Assembly (NCBI RefSeq): GCF_041224595.1
Contig: NZ_JBGFGN010000084.1
Span: forward strand, 1-24,626
DNA from: Donghicola sp041224595
GTDB taxonomy: Bacteria > Pseudomonadota > Alphaproteobacteria > Rhodobacterales > Rhodobacteraceae
Direction of reading: 5' to 3'
Length of the DNA stretch: 24,626 nucleotides
Shown here one piece after another: positions 7,236 to 14,871 of this stretch (its first letter is position 1; the number at the start of each line of letters is the position of its first letter). Made by a program: the position numbers and the translations under genes. Below the pieces are notes generated by a model. That model was not told the origin of the DNA and did no database searches. It worked only from the letters and a program-made list of their open reading frames with translations.

Positions 7236-8716
7236 ACGCGGATCTCCTTTGGCTTGCGAATATGTCGGAGTAGAGGCACCAGCCAGATGGCGAAGACTAC
7301 GAGACCCAGCACTGCGGCGACGGGCCGTGAAAAGAAGATCAGAATGTCACCCTGTGACTTGAGCATGGAGGTCACGAAGTTGAATTCCAGCATCCCGCCC
7401 AGCACGATGCCCAGAATGGCCGGCGCAAGTGGAATGTCATTTTCCTCAAACAGCCAACCGACAATACCGAAAGCCAGCATGGTCAGCACACCAAAGGCCG
7501 AATTGTTGATCGCGAAGCTTCCGACGATGCAGCAGGCCAAAACCACCGGTGCGAAATAACAGGGCTTCAAGCGCAGCAGATTGCGTGACAGCTTGATAAT
7601 GGCCCAGCCGAACGGGATGAGAAGCAGATTGGCAAGCAGGAAGGCGATGAAGATCGCATAGACAAGCTCGGGTGATTTGACGAAGATGATCGGCCCGGGC
7701 TCCAGCCCCTTGAGATACAGAACCCCGATGACGATAGCGGTAATACTGTCGCCGGGGATGCCAAAGACCAACGTAGGCACCCAAGCGCCGGACAGCCCGC
7801 CATTATTGGCCGCACCGGCCTCGATAAGCCCTTCGTCATGCCCCTTCCCGAAGGCCTCGGGGGTCTTGGATTGGCGTTTGGCCACCGCATATGCCACCCA
7901 AGCGGCAATATCGGCCCCGGCGCCGGGAAGCGCACCGATGATTGATCCGATCATGCTACCACGCAACAGATTGCGCCAGCGATTACGCAATGCGCGTCCT
8001 AGGCCCGGGAAGATCGGCCCCATGGCCGGCGGTTCTTGGCGTGTGGCCCTTGCAGTGATGTTCTTGAGCACCTCCGGCAAAGCAAACATGCCAATCATGG
8101 CCGGGATGAAGCTGACCCCGCCCATCAGCTCGATCGAGCCGAAGGTAAAGCGCGGCTGTCCTGCGACGGCATCTATGCCAATGGTCGCGATCCAAAGGCC
8201 GAACAACAGCGATAGAACGCCCTTGAGCGCAGAGCCGGCACAAATGATAGCCGCACAGGTCAGCCCTAGCAGGGCCAGCCAGAAGTACTCCACAGAGGAG
8301 AAATTCGTCGCAAAGCGCGCCAGCAGCGGCGCTACCGTCATCAGCAGAACGACACCGACGACACCGCCAATGCAGGCGGAAACCATAGACAAGCCAAGGG
8401 CACGTTCGGGACGGCCTGCCTTGGACATGGCATATCCATCTTCGACATAGGCGGCCGAAGCCGGAGTGCCGGGGATACGCAATAGAGTACCGGGAATATC
8501 ACCGGCGAAAATCGCCATGGCCGCAAGTGCCGCGATGGCCGAAATAGCAGGAACGGGGTCCATGAAGTATGTGATTGGGATCAGCAGGGCCACACCCATC
8601 ACCGCAGTAAGACCTGGGATCGCCCCTAAAACGATGCCCAACAGGCTCGCGACAATAATGGTCCCGATGACATCTGGCTGGGCGACCAGCTCGACGGCTG
8701 CCACAAGCGCGCTCAT
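7232..8716 (-). CDS. tctA: TTT-family transporter large permease TctA
   Basis: A 494-residue integral membrane protein, the usual length for TctA (PF01970), with about 11-12 hydrophobic segments. The two conserved repeats are visible: GAIPGLTAVMGVALLIP near the N-terminus and GALPGAGADIAAWVAY in the middle, both carrying the glycine/proline-rich motif of the family. It is the channel subunit of a tripartite tricarboxylate-type importer with TctB and TctC encoded upstream. It overlaps tctB and the amidohydrolase by four bases on each side, so the three genes are tightly coupled. Members transport diverse carboxylates, and the genomic context suggests a sugar acid or related compound here. Confidence 0.95.
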   Translation of the reverse strand: MSALVAAVELVAQPDVIGTIIVASLLGIVLGAIPGLTAVMGVALLIPITYFMDPVPAISAIAALAAMAIFAGDIPGTLLRIPGTPASAAYVEDGYAMSKAGRPERALGLSMVSACIGGVVGVVLLMTVAPLLARFATNFSSVEYFWLALLGLTCAAIICAGSALKGVLSLLFGLWIATIGIDAVAGQPRFTFGSIELMGGVSFIPAMIGMFALPEVLKNITARATRQEPPAMGPIFPGLGRALRNRWRNLLRGSMIGSIIGALPGAGADIAAWVAYAVAKRQSKTPEAFGKGHDEGLIEAGAANNGGLSGAWVPTLVFGIPGDSITAIVIGVLYLKGLEPGPIIFVKSPELVYAIFIAFLLANLLLIPFGWAIIKLSRNLLRLKPCYFAPVVLACCIVGSFAINNSAFGVLTMLAFGIVGWLFEENDIPLAPAILGIVLGGMLEFNFVTSMLKSQGDILIFFSRPVAAVLGLVVFAIWLVPLLRHIRKPKEIRV

Positions 8717-9171
8717 GACAGCACGCTTTCAACAACGCCCATAGGCAAGGGCACCCGCAGCAATTGACCGAAAATCAAGAATAGCAAGACAGCCATCGCC
8801 AGCCCGGTTGCAACCGAAGGGAAAGGCTTTCCGCCAGCCAGAAATGCCAAAGCGGCGATCAGCAAGGCGGTGTTCAGGATGAAACCCAAAATAGGTGTGA
8901 TAAAGACCCAGCCAATCACGGCGGCCAAAACCGTCGCGATTTTGAGACCCGAACGGCCCTTTAACACCTCTCCAACACGCACCATCGGGCCGTTTGCCGC
9001 CGTGGCGACGAACGCGACACCACAGAAGATCAACGCAATACCCAATAGGCGTGGAAAGAAGGCCGAGCCGAATTGCTGGCCGGGAATCTCGCGAAAGCCC
9101 AAGGTGCCGGCGATGACAGCGAGGCCACCAAGAATGGCCAGAGCGCCGATCAATCGATCATTAATTTTCAT
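8713..9171 (-). CDS. tctB: TTT-family transporter small permease TctB
   Basis: A 152-residue membrane protein with four hydrophobic segments, matching TctB. I chose the ATG at 9171 (MKINDRLIGALAIL) over the upstream in-frame ATG at 9189. The shorter form begins directly with a typical TctB first helix, and the longer start lies close to the hairpin at 9191-9212. It overlaps tctA by four bases. A 58-base gap containing that hairpin separates it from tctC, a layout that often lowers expression of membrane subunits relative to the binding protein. Confidence 0.88.
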   Translation of the reverse strand: MKINDRLIGALAILGGLAVIAGTLGFREIPGQQFGSAFFPRLLGIALIFCGVAFVATAANGPMVRVGEVLKGRSGLKIATVLAAVIGWVFITPILGFILNTALLIAALAFLAGGKPFPSVATGLAMAVLLFLIFGQLLRVPLPMGVVESVLS

Positions 9172-9190
9172 GTTCTGACATCGGGACACC

Positions 9191-9212
9191 TGAGCCCGAG
9201 AACACGGGCTCA
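9191..9212 (-). repeat. Intercistronic hairpin between tctC and tctB
   Basis: TGAGCCCG (9191-9198), loop AGAACA, CGGGCTCA (9205-9212). An 8-bp GC-rich stem in the gap after tctC without a following T-tract on the minus strand. This is more like an mRNA 3'-end stabiliser or partial attenuator than a full terminator. Confidence 0.6.
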
Positions 9213-9229
9213 GCTATTCCGCTCCCGTG

Positions 9230-10183
9230 TTACTGTGCTAGGCCGAGGTCGCTCAGCAAGGATCGAGCGTCTTGTGAAAACCCGTTGGCAAAATCCATGA
9301 ACGCCTCTGAACCGTCGAAAATCGGGGTAATTCCGCGTTGTGCCAAGGCGTCTTGCACAGCGTCCGAGCCATGTGCGATGCGCGCTGCCTCCTCAATTTT
9401 AACCGCGATCTCTTCGGGCAGGCCCGAGGGTGCGCAAAGCGAGAACCAGTTGGTCATCGACCAATCTGTGCCGGTTTCTTTCAGGGTCGGCACGTCCGGA
9501 AAGGCTGGCGACCGTTCGTCGGCCATGATTGCAAGGATCTCGACCTCGCCGGCGTCCGCTAAGGCACGGGCTTCGATCGGTGAGCCGGTAAAGACTGTGA
9601 TCCCGCCAGCCAACAGATCCTGTAGTGCCGGAGCGCCGCCTTGCGACGGGATAAAGCGCAGGCTGTCAACCTGAGCGTCTGCGGCCTGCATCATACCGGC
9701 GGCAGCCATATGCCAAGGACCGCCGATACCCGAGCCAGAGGCGGTCAGTTCGCCTTCTTTTGCGGCATCAATGACTTCCTGAGCGGTGGTATAAGGACTG
9801 CCTGCAGCGACGGTCACACCTGCCGGAATTTCAGCCAGACGCGAAATCAAAGAAAAGCTGGCTGGGTTGATTGGGGCCAGACCAACGGTTTCAAAATAGG
9901 TTATTTCCGAGGTGCACGCACCAAGTGTGTATCCGTCGGCGCGGGAATTGGCGATGACCGAGTGGCCGACAACACCCGAGCCCCCGGTGCGGTTGACCAC
10001 ATTGATTGGCTGGCCCAGAGCTTCCTCAAATCCGACCGCAAAAATGCGGATAATCGTATCGGTGCCACCGCCTGCGCCCCAAGGCACGACAATCGTCACC
10101 GGACGTTCAGGATATTCGGCAAGTGCGGCGGACGCGGCGAGCGAAGCGATTGCGGCCACGCCCAGTTTCGTTGCGAGTGTCAT
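9230..10183 (-). CDS. tctC: TTT-family periplasmic substrate-binding protein TctC (Bug type)
   Basis: A 317-residue exported binding protein of the Bug/TctC family. Residues 1-22 form a signal peptide ending in an ALA site, followed by the signature start YPERPVTIVVPWGAGGGTD. The sequence then shows the ASGSGIGG region and LQDLLAGGITVF, which belong to the two-lobed family fold. It would deliver a carboxylate to TctAB. It stands apart from its neighbours, with a 62-base gap and hairpin before it and a 58-base gap and hairpin after it, as if its message were processed as a separate unit. The start has a GGAGGAAA-type ribosome binding site on the minus strand. Ligand unknown. Confidence 0.95.
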   Translation of the reverse strand: MTLATKLGVAAIASLAASAALAEYPERPVTIVVPWGAGGGTDTIIRIFAVGFEEALGQPINVVNRTGGSGVVGHSVIANSRADGYTLGACTSEITYFETVGLAPINPASFSLISRLAEIPAGVTVAAGSPYTTAQEVIDAAKEGELTASGSGIGGPWHMAAAGMMQAADAQVDSLRFIPSQGGAPALQDLLAGGITVFTGSPIEARALADAGEVEILAIMADERSPAFPDVPTLKETGTDWSMTNWFSLCAPSGLPEEIAVKIEEAARIAHGSDAVQDALAQRGITPIFDGSEAFMDFANGFSQDARSLLSDLGLAQ

Positions 10184-10212
10184 CGTAGGTTTCCTCCCAT
10201 TCAGGTTTAGGT

Positions 10213-10239
10213 GTGCCCGCCCTCTCCCTGAGCGGGCAC
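10213..10239 (-). repeat. Intercistronic hairpin between aldehyde dehydrogenase and tctC
   Basis: GTGCCCGC (10213-10220), an 11-base loop, GCGGGCAC (10232-10239): a perfect 8-bp stem between the dehydrogenase stop and the tctC ribosome binding site. There is no clear T-tract on the minus strand. It may attenuate transcription or mark a processing site. Confidence 0.55.
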
Positions 10240-10245
10240 GTTTGA

Positions 10246-11763
10246 TTAGTAGTCGGTAGGCATCAGCGCTTCGGGGACGTTTTGGTAACAGACCGGGCGC
10301 AGGAAGCGACGGATCGACAAGGTGCCGACAGACGTTGCTCCAAAATTTGTCGAGGCCGGGTAAGGTCCGCCGTGGACCATGGCATCACCGACCTCCACTC
10401 CGGTCGGAAAGCCATTGACCAATACCCTGCCCGCCTTGCGTTCGAGCACGGGAACGAGCCGCCGAGCCAGCTCGGTATCCGGTTTGTCCATCTGCAACGT
10501 CGCCGTAAGCTGTCCCTCGAACCCTTTTGCAAGCGTCAACATGTCGTCGGCACCGGACACGCGCACCACGAGGCCGAGCGGGCCAAAGACTTCTTCGCCC
10601 AACGCATGATTTCGCAGGAAATCAGACACATCGGTCTCAAAGAGGTTGGGGTTGCTGTTACGACCCTCGGCATCTTTGGTCAAAACGGGCCGGACCCCGT
10701 TTTCGCCCTCCATCCGGGCCTTGCCGTCCCGAAAGGCTTGCGCAATGCCGTCGGTCAGCATGCATTGGGTTTGTACCCCTTTCAATGCCTCGGCAGTGGC
10801 GGAGACAAAGGCATCGCCTTCTGGGCCGATTGGTACAACGGCGATGCCAGGCTTGGTGCAAAACTGCCCAGCACCCATGGTCAGGGAAGCAGCCCAGCCT
10901 TCGCTCAAGGCTGATCCCCGAGCCTTGACCGCGCCGGGCAAGACAAACATCGGATTCACGGATCCCAGTTCGCCAAAAAACGGTATTGGCGTGGGGCGCT
11001 GAGCGCAGAGGTCGAAAAGCGCCCGACCACCGCCAAGCGACCCGGTAAAGCCGACCGCGTTGATCAGAGGGTGTTGAACCAATGCCTGACCGACATCGCG
11101 TTTTCCGCCTTGGATCAGGGAAAACACACCGGGGTGGATATCGCATTTGCGAATTGCTGCATCGATGGCCTGAGCCACAACCTCACCGGTTCCGGGGTGG
11201 GCCGAATGCCCTTTGACCACTACCGGACAGCCTGCTGCCAGTGCCGCCGCCGTGTCACCGCCCGCGACGGAAAAGGCCAGTGGGAAATTGGAAGCGCCAA
11301 AGACGGCCACCGGACCAATGGGCCGTTGCATCATACGTAGATCGGGACGCGGCAATGGCGCGCGATCAGGGAGCGCCTTGTCGTGGCGGCGGTCGAGATA
11401 TGTTCCGTCGAGGATGTGATCTGCGAACAAACGAAGCTGCCCGGTGGTTCTTCCGCGTTCCCCCTCTAGCCGAGCCTGCGGCAATCCGGTCTCGGAGGAT
11501 CCGATTTCAGTGATTTCAGCCCCACGTGCTTCGATCTCGTCGGCAATTGTATTCAGGAAATCTGCCCGGGCCGCTCGGTCGAGCGCGCTGTAGCTCCAGA
11601 ACGCCTCTTCCGCTGCCACACACGCTTGGTCGACCAGATCGGGAGTGCCAACCGCGAAGTCATAGGATTCGCCATGTGCAGGCTCGGATTTAAAGGTGGT
11701 GGCACCGGCCAGCCATGTGCCAGCAACCAAATGCTTGCCATTCGGAACAAAGGTCATGTTCAT
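10246..11763 (-). CDS. Aldehyde dehydrogenase, alpha-ketoglutarate-semialdehyde (2,5-dioxovalerate) dehydrogenase-like
   Basis: A 505-residue NAD(P)-dependent aldehyde dehydrogenase. From the ATG at 11763, the oxyanion Asn159 lies in FGASNFPLAFS, the cofactor Lys184 in VVVKGHSAHP, general base Glu265 in FFGELGSVNP and nucleophile Cys302 in GAGQFCTKPG. The GQFCTKPG and KGHSAHPGT variants are typical of the KGSADH/dioxovalerate dehydrogenase subgroup. This enzyme finishes non-phosphorylating pentonate pathways by oxidising alpha-ketoglutarate semialdehyde to alpha-ketoglutarate. The start at 11763 overlaps the preceding TGA (ATGA) with GGGG upstream; the ATG at 11757 is an alternative. The frame stays open to 11919 but that extension lies inside the neighbour and is not coding. 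Confidence 0.9.
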   Translation of the reverse strand: MNMTFVPNGKHLVAGTWLAGATTFKSEPAHGESYDFAVGTPDLVDQACVAAEEAFWSYSALDRAARADFLNTIADEIEARGAEITEIGSSETGLPQARLEGERGRTTGQLRLFADHILDGTYLDRRHDKALPDRAPLPRPDLRMMQRPIGPVAVFGASNFPLAFSVAGGDTAAALAAGCPVVVKGHSAHPGTGEVVAQAIDAAIRKCDIHPGVFSLIQGGKRDVGQALVQHPLINAVGFTGSLGGGRALFDLCAQRPTPIPFFGELGSVNPMFVLPGAVKARGSALSEGWAASLTMGAGQFCTKPGIAVVPIGPEGDAFVSATAEALKGVQTQCMLTDGIAQAFRDGKARMEGENGVRPVLTKDAEGRNSNPNLFETDVSDFLRNHALGEEVFGPLGLVVRVSGADDMLTLAKGFEGQLTATLQMDKPDTELARRLVPVLERKAGRVLVNGFPTGVEVGDAMVHGGPYPASTNFGATSVGTLSIRRFLRPVCYQNVPEALMPTDY

Positions 11764-12668
11764 TTTCCCCAATTCAGGACCAGGGGGTCCAGTGGTTTCA
11801 AAAGGTCGATCATCCGTTGGCGGATGGCCGGGTGCAGGGGGGGGATCGGGTGGCGGCAGAAGTCGGATTTGATCACCCCGCCCTCGACCATCGCCGCCTT
11901 GCAGCTTTGCCAGCCGCATTGCCGGTTCTCGTGGTTGATTGCCATGGCGACGCGGCCATAGGCCTCGGTCGCGCCTGTGATGTCGCCGGCGTGGTACTTG
12001 GTGATCACCGGCTTGATCTGGTCGACGATCATGCCCGAGGTCATCGAGCCGGTCGCGCCGGCATCAAGATCGGCCAGCAGGGTGATCGCCTCTTCGCCGT
12101 CAAACGGGGCCTCAATGGCATCGCCGCCCTCGGCAATCAGGGCGCGCAGCTTGTTGGCGGCGCGGGGGCATTCGATCTTGAACAGGCGCACCTCTTCGAT
12201 CTCTTGCGCCATGCGCACCAGCAAAGGCACCGGCAGGTCGACGCCCGACAGTGGCGCGTCTTGGACCATGATCGGGATACCGACCGCCCCCACCGCCGCA
12301 AATTGCTCATAGGTCTGCTCGGCCGTGCCCTTGAGCAGCGCGCCGTGGTAGGGCGGCATCATCATCACCGCCGCAGCGCCCAGATCTTTGGCAAATTGTG
12401 CGCGTTCCACCGCGATCGGCGTGGCATAATGGCTGATCGTCACGATCACCGGCACACGGCCCGCCACATGCTCCAGCGACAGCCGGGTCAGCACCTCGCG
12501 CTCGGCGTCGGAGATCAGGAACTGCTCCGAGAAGTTCGCCAGGATACAGATGCCGTCCGCCCCCTGGTCGATGATGCAATCCAGCGCGCGCTTCATGCCC
12601 TCAAGGTCAAGCGTGCCGTCGTCATGGAAAGGGGTTGGCGCAACCGGCCAGATACCAGTCCAGCTCAT
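11760..12668 (-). CDS. DHDPS-family 2-keto-3-deoxy-sugar-acid dehydratase (L-KDA/L-KDL dehydratase-like)
   Basis: A 302-residue TIM-barrel protein of the DHDPS/NAL family. The Schiff-base lysine is Lys164 in RLFKIECP. CILANFSEQF (residues 41-50), IMVQDAPLSG and a late INHENRQ motif closely resemble the L-2-keto-3-deoxyarabonate dehydratase of Azospirillum, as I remember it. The DapA-type tyrosine loop is replaced by VQDAP, which argues against lysine biosynthesis. The expected reaction converts a 2-keto-3-deoxypentonate to alpha-ketoglutarate semialdehyde with loss of water and ammonia-free chemistry, feeding the dehydrogenase encoded immediately downstream. Four-base overlaps on both sides fix it between the enolase-superfamily dehydratase and the dehydrogenase. 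A retro-aldolase role is the main alternative. An eight-base G run lies at 11837-11844. Confidence 0.85.
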   Translation of the reverse strand: MSWTGIWPVAPTPFHDDGTLDLEGMKRALDCIIDQGADGICILANFSEQFLISDAEREVLTRLSLEHVAGRVPVIVTISHYATPIAVERAQFAKDLGAAAVMMMPPYHGALLKGTAEQTYEQFAAVGAVGIPIMVQDAPLSGVDLPVPLLVRMAQEIEEVRLFKIECPRAANKLRALIAEGGDAIEAPFDGEEAITLLADLDAGATGSMTSGMIVDQIKPVITKYHAGDITGATEAYGRVAMAINHENRQCGWQSCKAAMVEGGVIKSDFCRHPIPPLHPAIRQRMIDLLKPLDPLVLNWGK

Positions 12669-13840
12669 TCGATCACCTCGAAATGCTCAAGATATTTGTC
12701 GGTGATTTCAATGCCGAGACCCGGCTTGTCATCATCCAGCTGCAAGAAGCCATCCACCGCCTCGGGGTCGCCTTCGAAGATGTAGTAGAACAGCTCGTTG
12801 CCGACCTCGACATCGAACACCGGGAAGTATTCGCTGATCGGGCAGTTCGCATTGGCCATGGTCAGGTGATAGTTGTGCACCTGCCCCGCATGGGGGATCA
12901 CGGGGATCTGCGCGGCCTCAGCAATGGCGTTGATCTTTTGTGCCGCAGTGATGCCGCCCACCCGGTTGGTGTCGTATTGCAGAACGCTGACTGCCTTTTT
13001 GCGGATCAGATCGGCGCAGCCAATGATGCTGAACTCATGCTCACCGCCGGAAATCGGCACGATGTTCATGGCGTTCAGCTCGGCATAGCCTTCGACATCA
13101 TCGGCAATGACCGGCTCTTCCAGCCAGCGCGGCTCATACTTGGCCAGCTTGGGCAGCATCCGCTTGGCGTAATCCAGATTCCAGCCCATGTAGCATTCAA
13201 GCATCAGGTCATTGTCATAGCCGATCACCTCGCGCAGCGCCTCGACGCGCTTGAGGTTCTCGCGCATGCCGGGCATGCCGTCCTTGGGGCCATAGCCAAA
13301 GCGGGATTTATAGGCGGTATAGCCGTTCTTCATCGCCTCTTCGGCCTCGGCCTGCATGCTTTCCACCGGCCCGGCGTAAAGCTTGGAATAATAGACCGGG
13401 ATCTTTTCCTTGGTGCGGCCACCCAGCAGCTTGAACACCGGCTTGCCCACCAGCTTGCCCATCAGATCCCAGATCGCGATGTCGATGGCGGAAATCGCGG
13501 TCATGCCGATGCCCTTGCGGCCCCAGGCATGGGTGCGGCGGTACATCTTTTCCCAGATATAGGCGTAGTCAAAGGGGTCTTCGCCCACCACCAGCGGGGC
13601 GTACCAATCGTCAATCGCCTTTTTGACCACAGTGGGCGCCAGCGCGGCATTGCCAATGCCAATGGTGCCATCTTCGGTCTCGACCTCGACGGTCAGCCAT
13701 TGGTGAAACCGGAACGACGCCATCGCATCGCCCTTCATCCACAGCGCATCAGACGCATTGGTGCAGAAATTGCCCGAAGGCGGAACAGTCGGACCCGTCC
13801 AATTCCACACACGTGTGCGGACAGATTTGATCTTCGTCAT
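12665..13840 (-). CDS. Enolase-superfamily sugar acid dehydratase (L-rhamnonate / L-lyxonate dehydratase-like)
   Basis: A 391-residue mandelate racemase/enolase-superfamily enzyme. The N-terminal capping domain (about residues 1-130) carries the SGNFCTNASDALWMKGDAM and WGRKGIGMTAISAIDIAIWDL stretches. The barrel shows metal-ligand candidates in LECYMGWN, WLEEPV and SGGEHEF, and the catalytic histidine in IPHAGQVHNYH. The sequence is very close to proteins annotated as L-rhamnonate dehydratase (RhmD). The same subgroup includes the L-lyxonate dehydratase described in Pseudomonas aeruginosa. Since the next two genes encode a KDA/KDL-type dehydratase and a KGSA dehydrogenase rather than a KDR aldolase and lactaldehyde dehydrogenase, a pentonate such as L-lyxonate is the better substrate guess. 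It overlaps its downstream neighbour by four bases. Confidence 0.88.
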   Translation of the reverse strand: MTKIKSVRTRVWNWTGPTVPPSGNFCTNASDALWMKGDAMASFRFHQWLTVEVETEDGTIGIGNAALAPTVVKKAIDDWYAPLVVGEDPFDYAYIWEKMYRRTHAWGRKGIGMTAISAIDIAIWDLMGKLVGKPVFKLLGGRTKEKIPVYYSKLYAGPVESMQAEAEEAMKNGYTAYKSRFGYGPKDGMPGMRENLKRVEALREVIGYDNDLMLECYMGWNLDYAKRMLPKLAKYEPRWLEEPVIADDVEGYAELNAMNIVPISGGEHEFSIIGCADLIRKKAVSVLQYDTNRVGGITAAQKINAIAEAAQIPVIPHAGQVHNYHLTMANANCPISEYFPVFDVEVGNELFYYIFEGDPEAVDGFLQLDDDKPGLGIEITDKYLEHFEVIE

Positions 13841-13854
13841 GTCGATAAGCTTCC

Positions 13855-14871
13855 TCAGATTGCCGCGCGGTTTGCGCGTTGGTTTCGGGCCATTCGCGTG
13901 AGTAGCGCGAAAGCTTGAAGCGTGGCGCCGACATTGGCTTTGCTTTGTCCGGCGATGTCGAAGGCTGTGCCATGCGCCGGAGTGGCGACCGGGATCGGCA
14001 GGCCGCCTGCCACAGTCACACCGCGGTCAAAGCCCATCAGTTTGATCGCGATCTGACCCTGGTCGTGATACATGGTCACGACTGCGTCGACCTCGCCCCG
14101 CTGCGCCTTCAGGAAAACCGTGTCCGACGGCCAGGGACCGGTCACATTCTTTTGTTTCGCCTGCGCCGCATCGATAACCGGTTGCAGGATGTCGATTTCC
14201 TCGCGCCCAAACTTTCCATTGTCACCTGCATGCGGATTGACCGCAGCTACGGCGATGTGGGGCCGGGTGTTTCCCGAGCGCTTAAGCGTGTCCTCGGCAA
14301 GAGAAATGGCCTTTTCTACGGCCTCGGGGGTGATCCGTTCGGCCACGTCGCGCAGGCCGATATGGCTTGTGACGCGCGTGGTCATCAGGTCGCCCAGAAC
14401 ATTGATTTCGCTATGGTATCCGTCAAAGCCGATGTAGCGCGCCATATAGCGGTGCTCGTCTTCGGCATTCAGCCCGGCTCCGGTCAGCGCCGCTTTGTTA
14501 AACGGCCCGAAGAGAACCCCATCAACCTTTCCAGCCAGCGCCAGATCCAGCGCCTTGTCGAGGCAGCGCAGACTACAGGCACCGCCAGACACCGTGACCT
14601 TGGCGATTTCCACCTCTTCTGGCGCGATCGTCTGCATCGGCAGCCAAGAGAGCCCTGTCTGGCTTTCGATTTCGGATTCCGCGATCTCGTTCAGGTCGAT
14701 TGGTAGCTGGGCTTGTTGAGCCCCTTGCTCCCAAACGTGGTCATCCCCGACAAGTACGATATTCGCAGCGTCTTGGACGCCCTCTTGATGCAGGAGCCGC
14801 GCGATTAACTCCGGTCCGATCCCGGAAGGGTCACCGGGAATGATGGCAAGACGTGGTTTTGTATCGGTCAT
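13855..14871 (-). CDS. pdxA: PdxA-family 4-phospho sugar-acid/hydroxythreonine dehydrogenase
   Basis: A 338-residue NAD-dependent dehydrogenase of the PdxA family. It contains the signature IIPGDPSGIGPE near residues 9-21, GPFNKAAL, AVNPHAGDNGKFG and the metal-binding MYHDQGQI region. The start at 14871 is chosen because it overlaps the dctM stop by four bases and begins the conserved domain; the open frame runs to 15003 inside dctM. PdxA2-type enzymes in catabolic operons oxidise 4-phosphorylated erythronate or threonate, but need a DUF1537 kinase that is absent from this window. Its position inside a sugar-acid operon argues against a vitamin B6 housekeeping role. It may act on a different intermediate or rely on a kinase elsewhere. 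Confidence 0.88.
   Translation of the reverse strand: MTDTKPRLAIIPGDPSGIGPELIARLLHQEGVQDAANIVLVGDDHVWEQGAQQAQLPIDLNEIAESEIESQTGLSWLPMQTIAPEEVEIAKVTVSGGACSLRCLDKALDLALAGKVDGVLFGPFNKAALTGAGLNAEDEHRYMARYIGFDGYHSEINVLGDLMTTRVTSHIGLRDVAERITPEAVEKAISLAEDTLKRSGNTRPHIAVAAVNPHAGDNGKFGREEIDILQPVIDAAQAKQKNVTGPWPSDTVFLKAQRGEVDAVVTMYHDQGQIAIKLMGFDRGVTVAGGLPIPVATPAHGTAFDIAGQSKANVGATLQAFALLTRMARNQRANRAAI

Noticed and set aside
11837..11844. Run of eight G as a phase-variable frameshift site
   Set aside because: The reading frame of the DHDPS-family gene is intact through it and it encodes an ordinary IPPL stretch near the C-terminus; no sign of switching.
11764..11919. In-frame 52-codon N-terminal extension of the aldehyde dehydrogenase
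   Set aside because: It lies wholly inside the DHDPS-family gene, is low-complexity and proline-rich, and the ATG at 11763 gives a normal ATGA overlap and family length.
12635..13918. Long plus-strand frame (427 codons) opposite the enolase-superfamily dehydratase
   Set aside because: It is a mirror of a GC-rich gene with clear catalytic motifs on the minus strand; the plus-strand product is His/Gly/Ala/Asp-rich without a domain.
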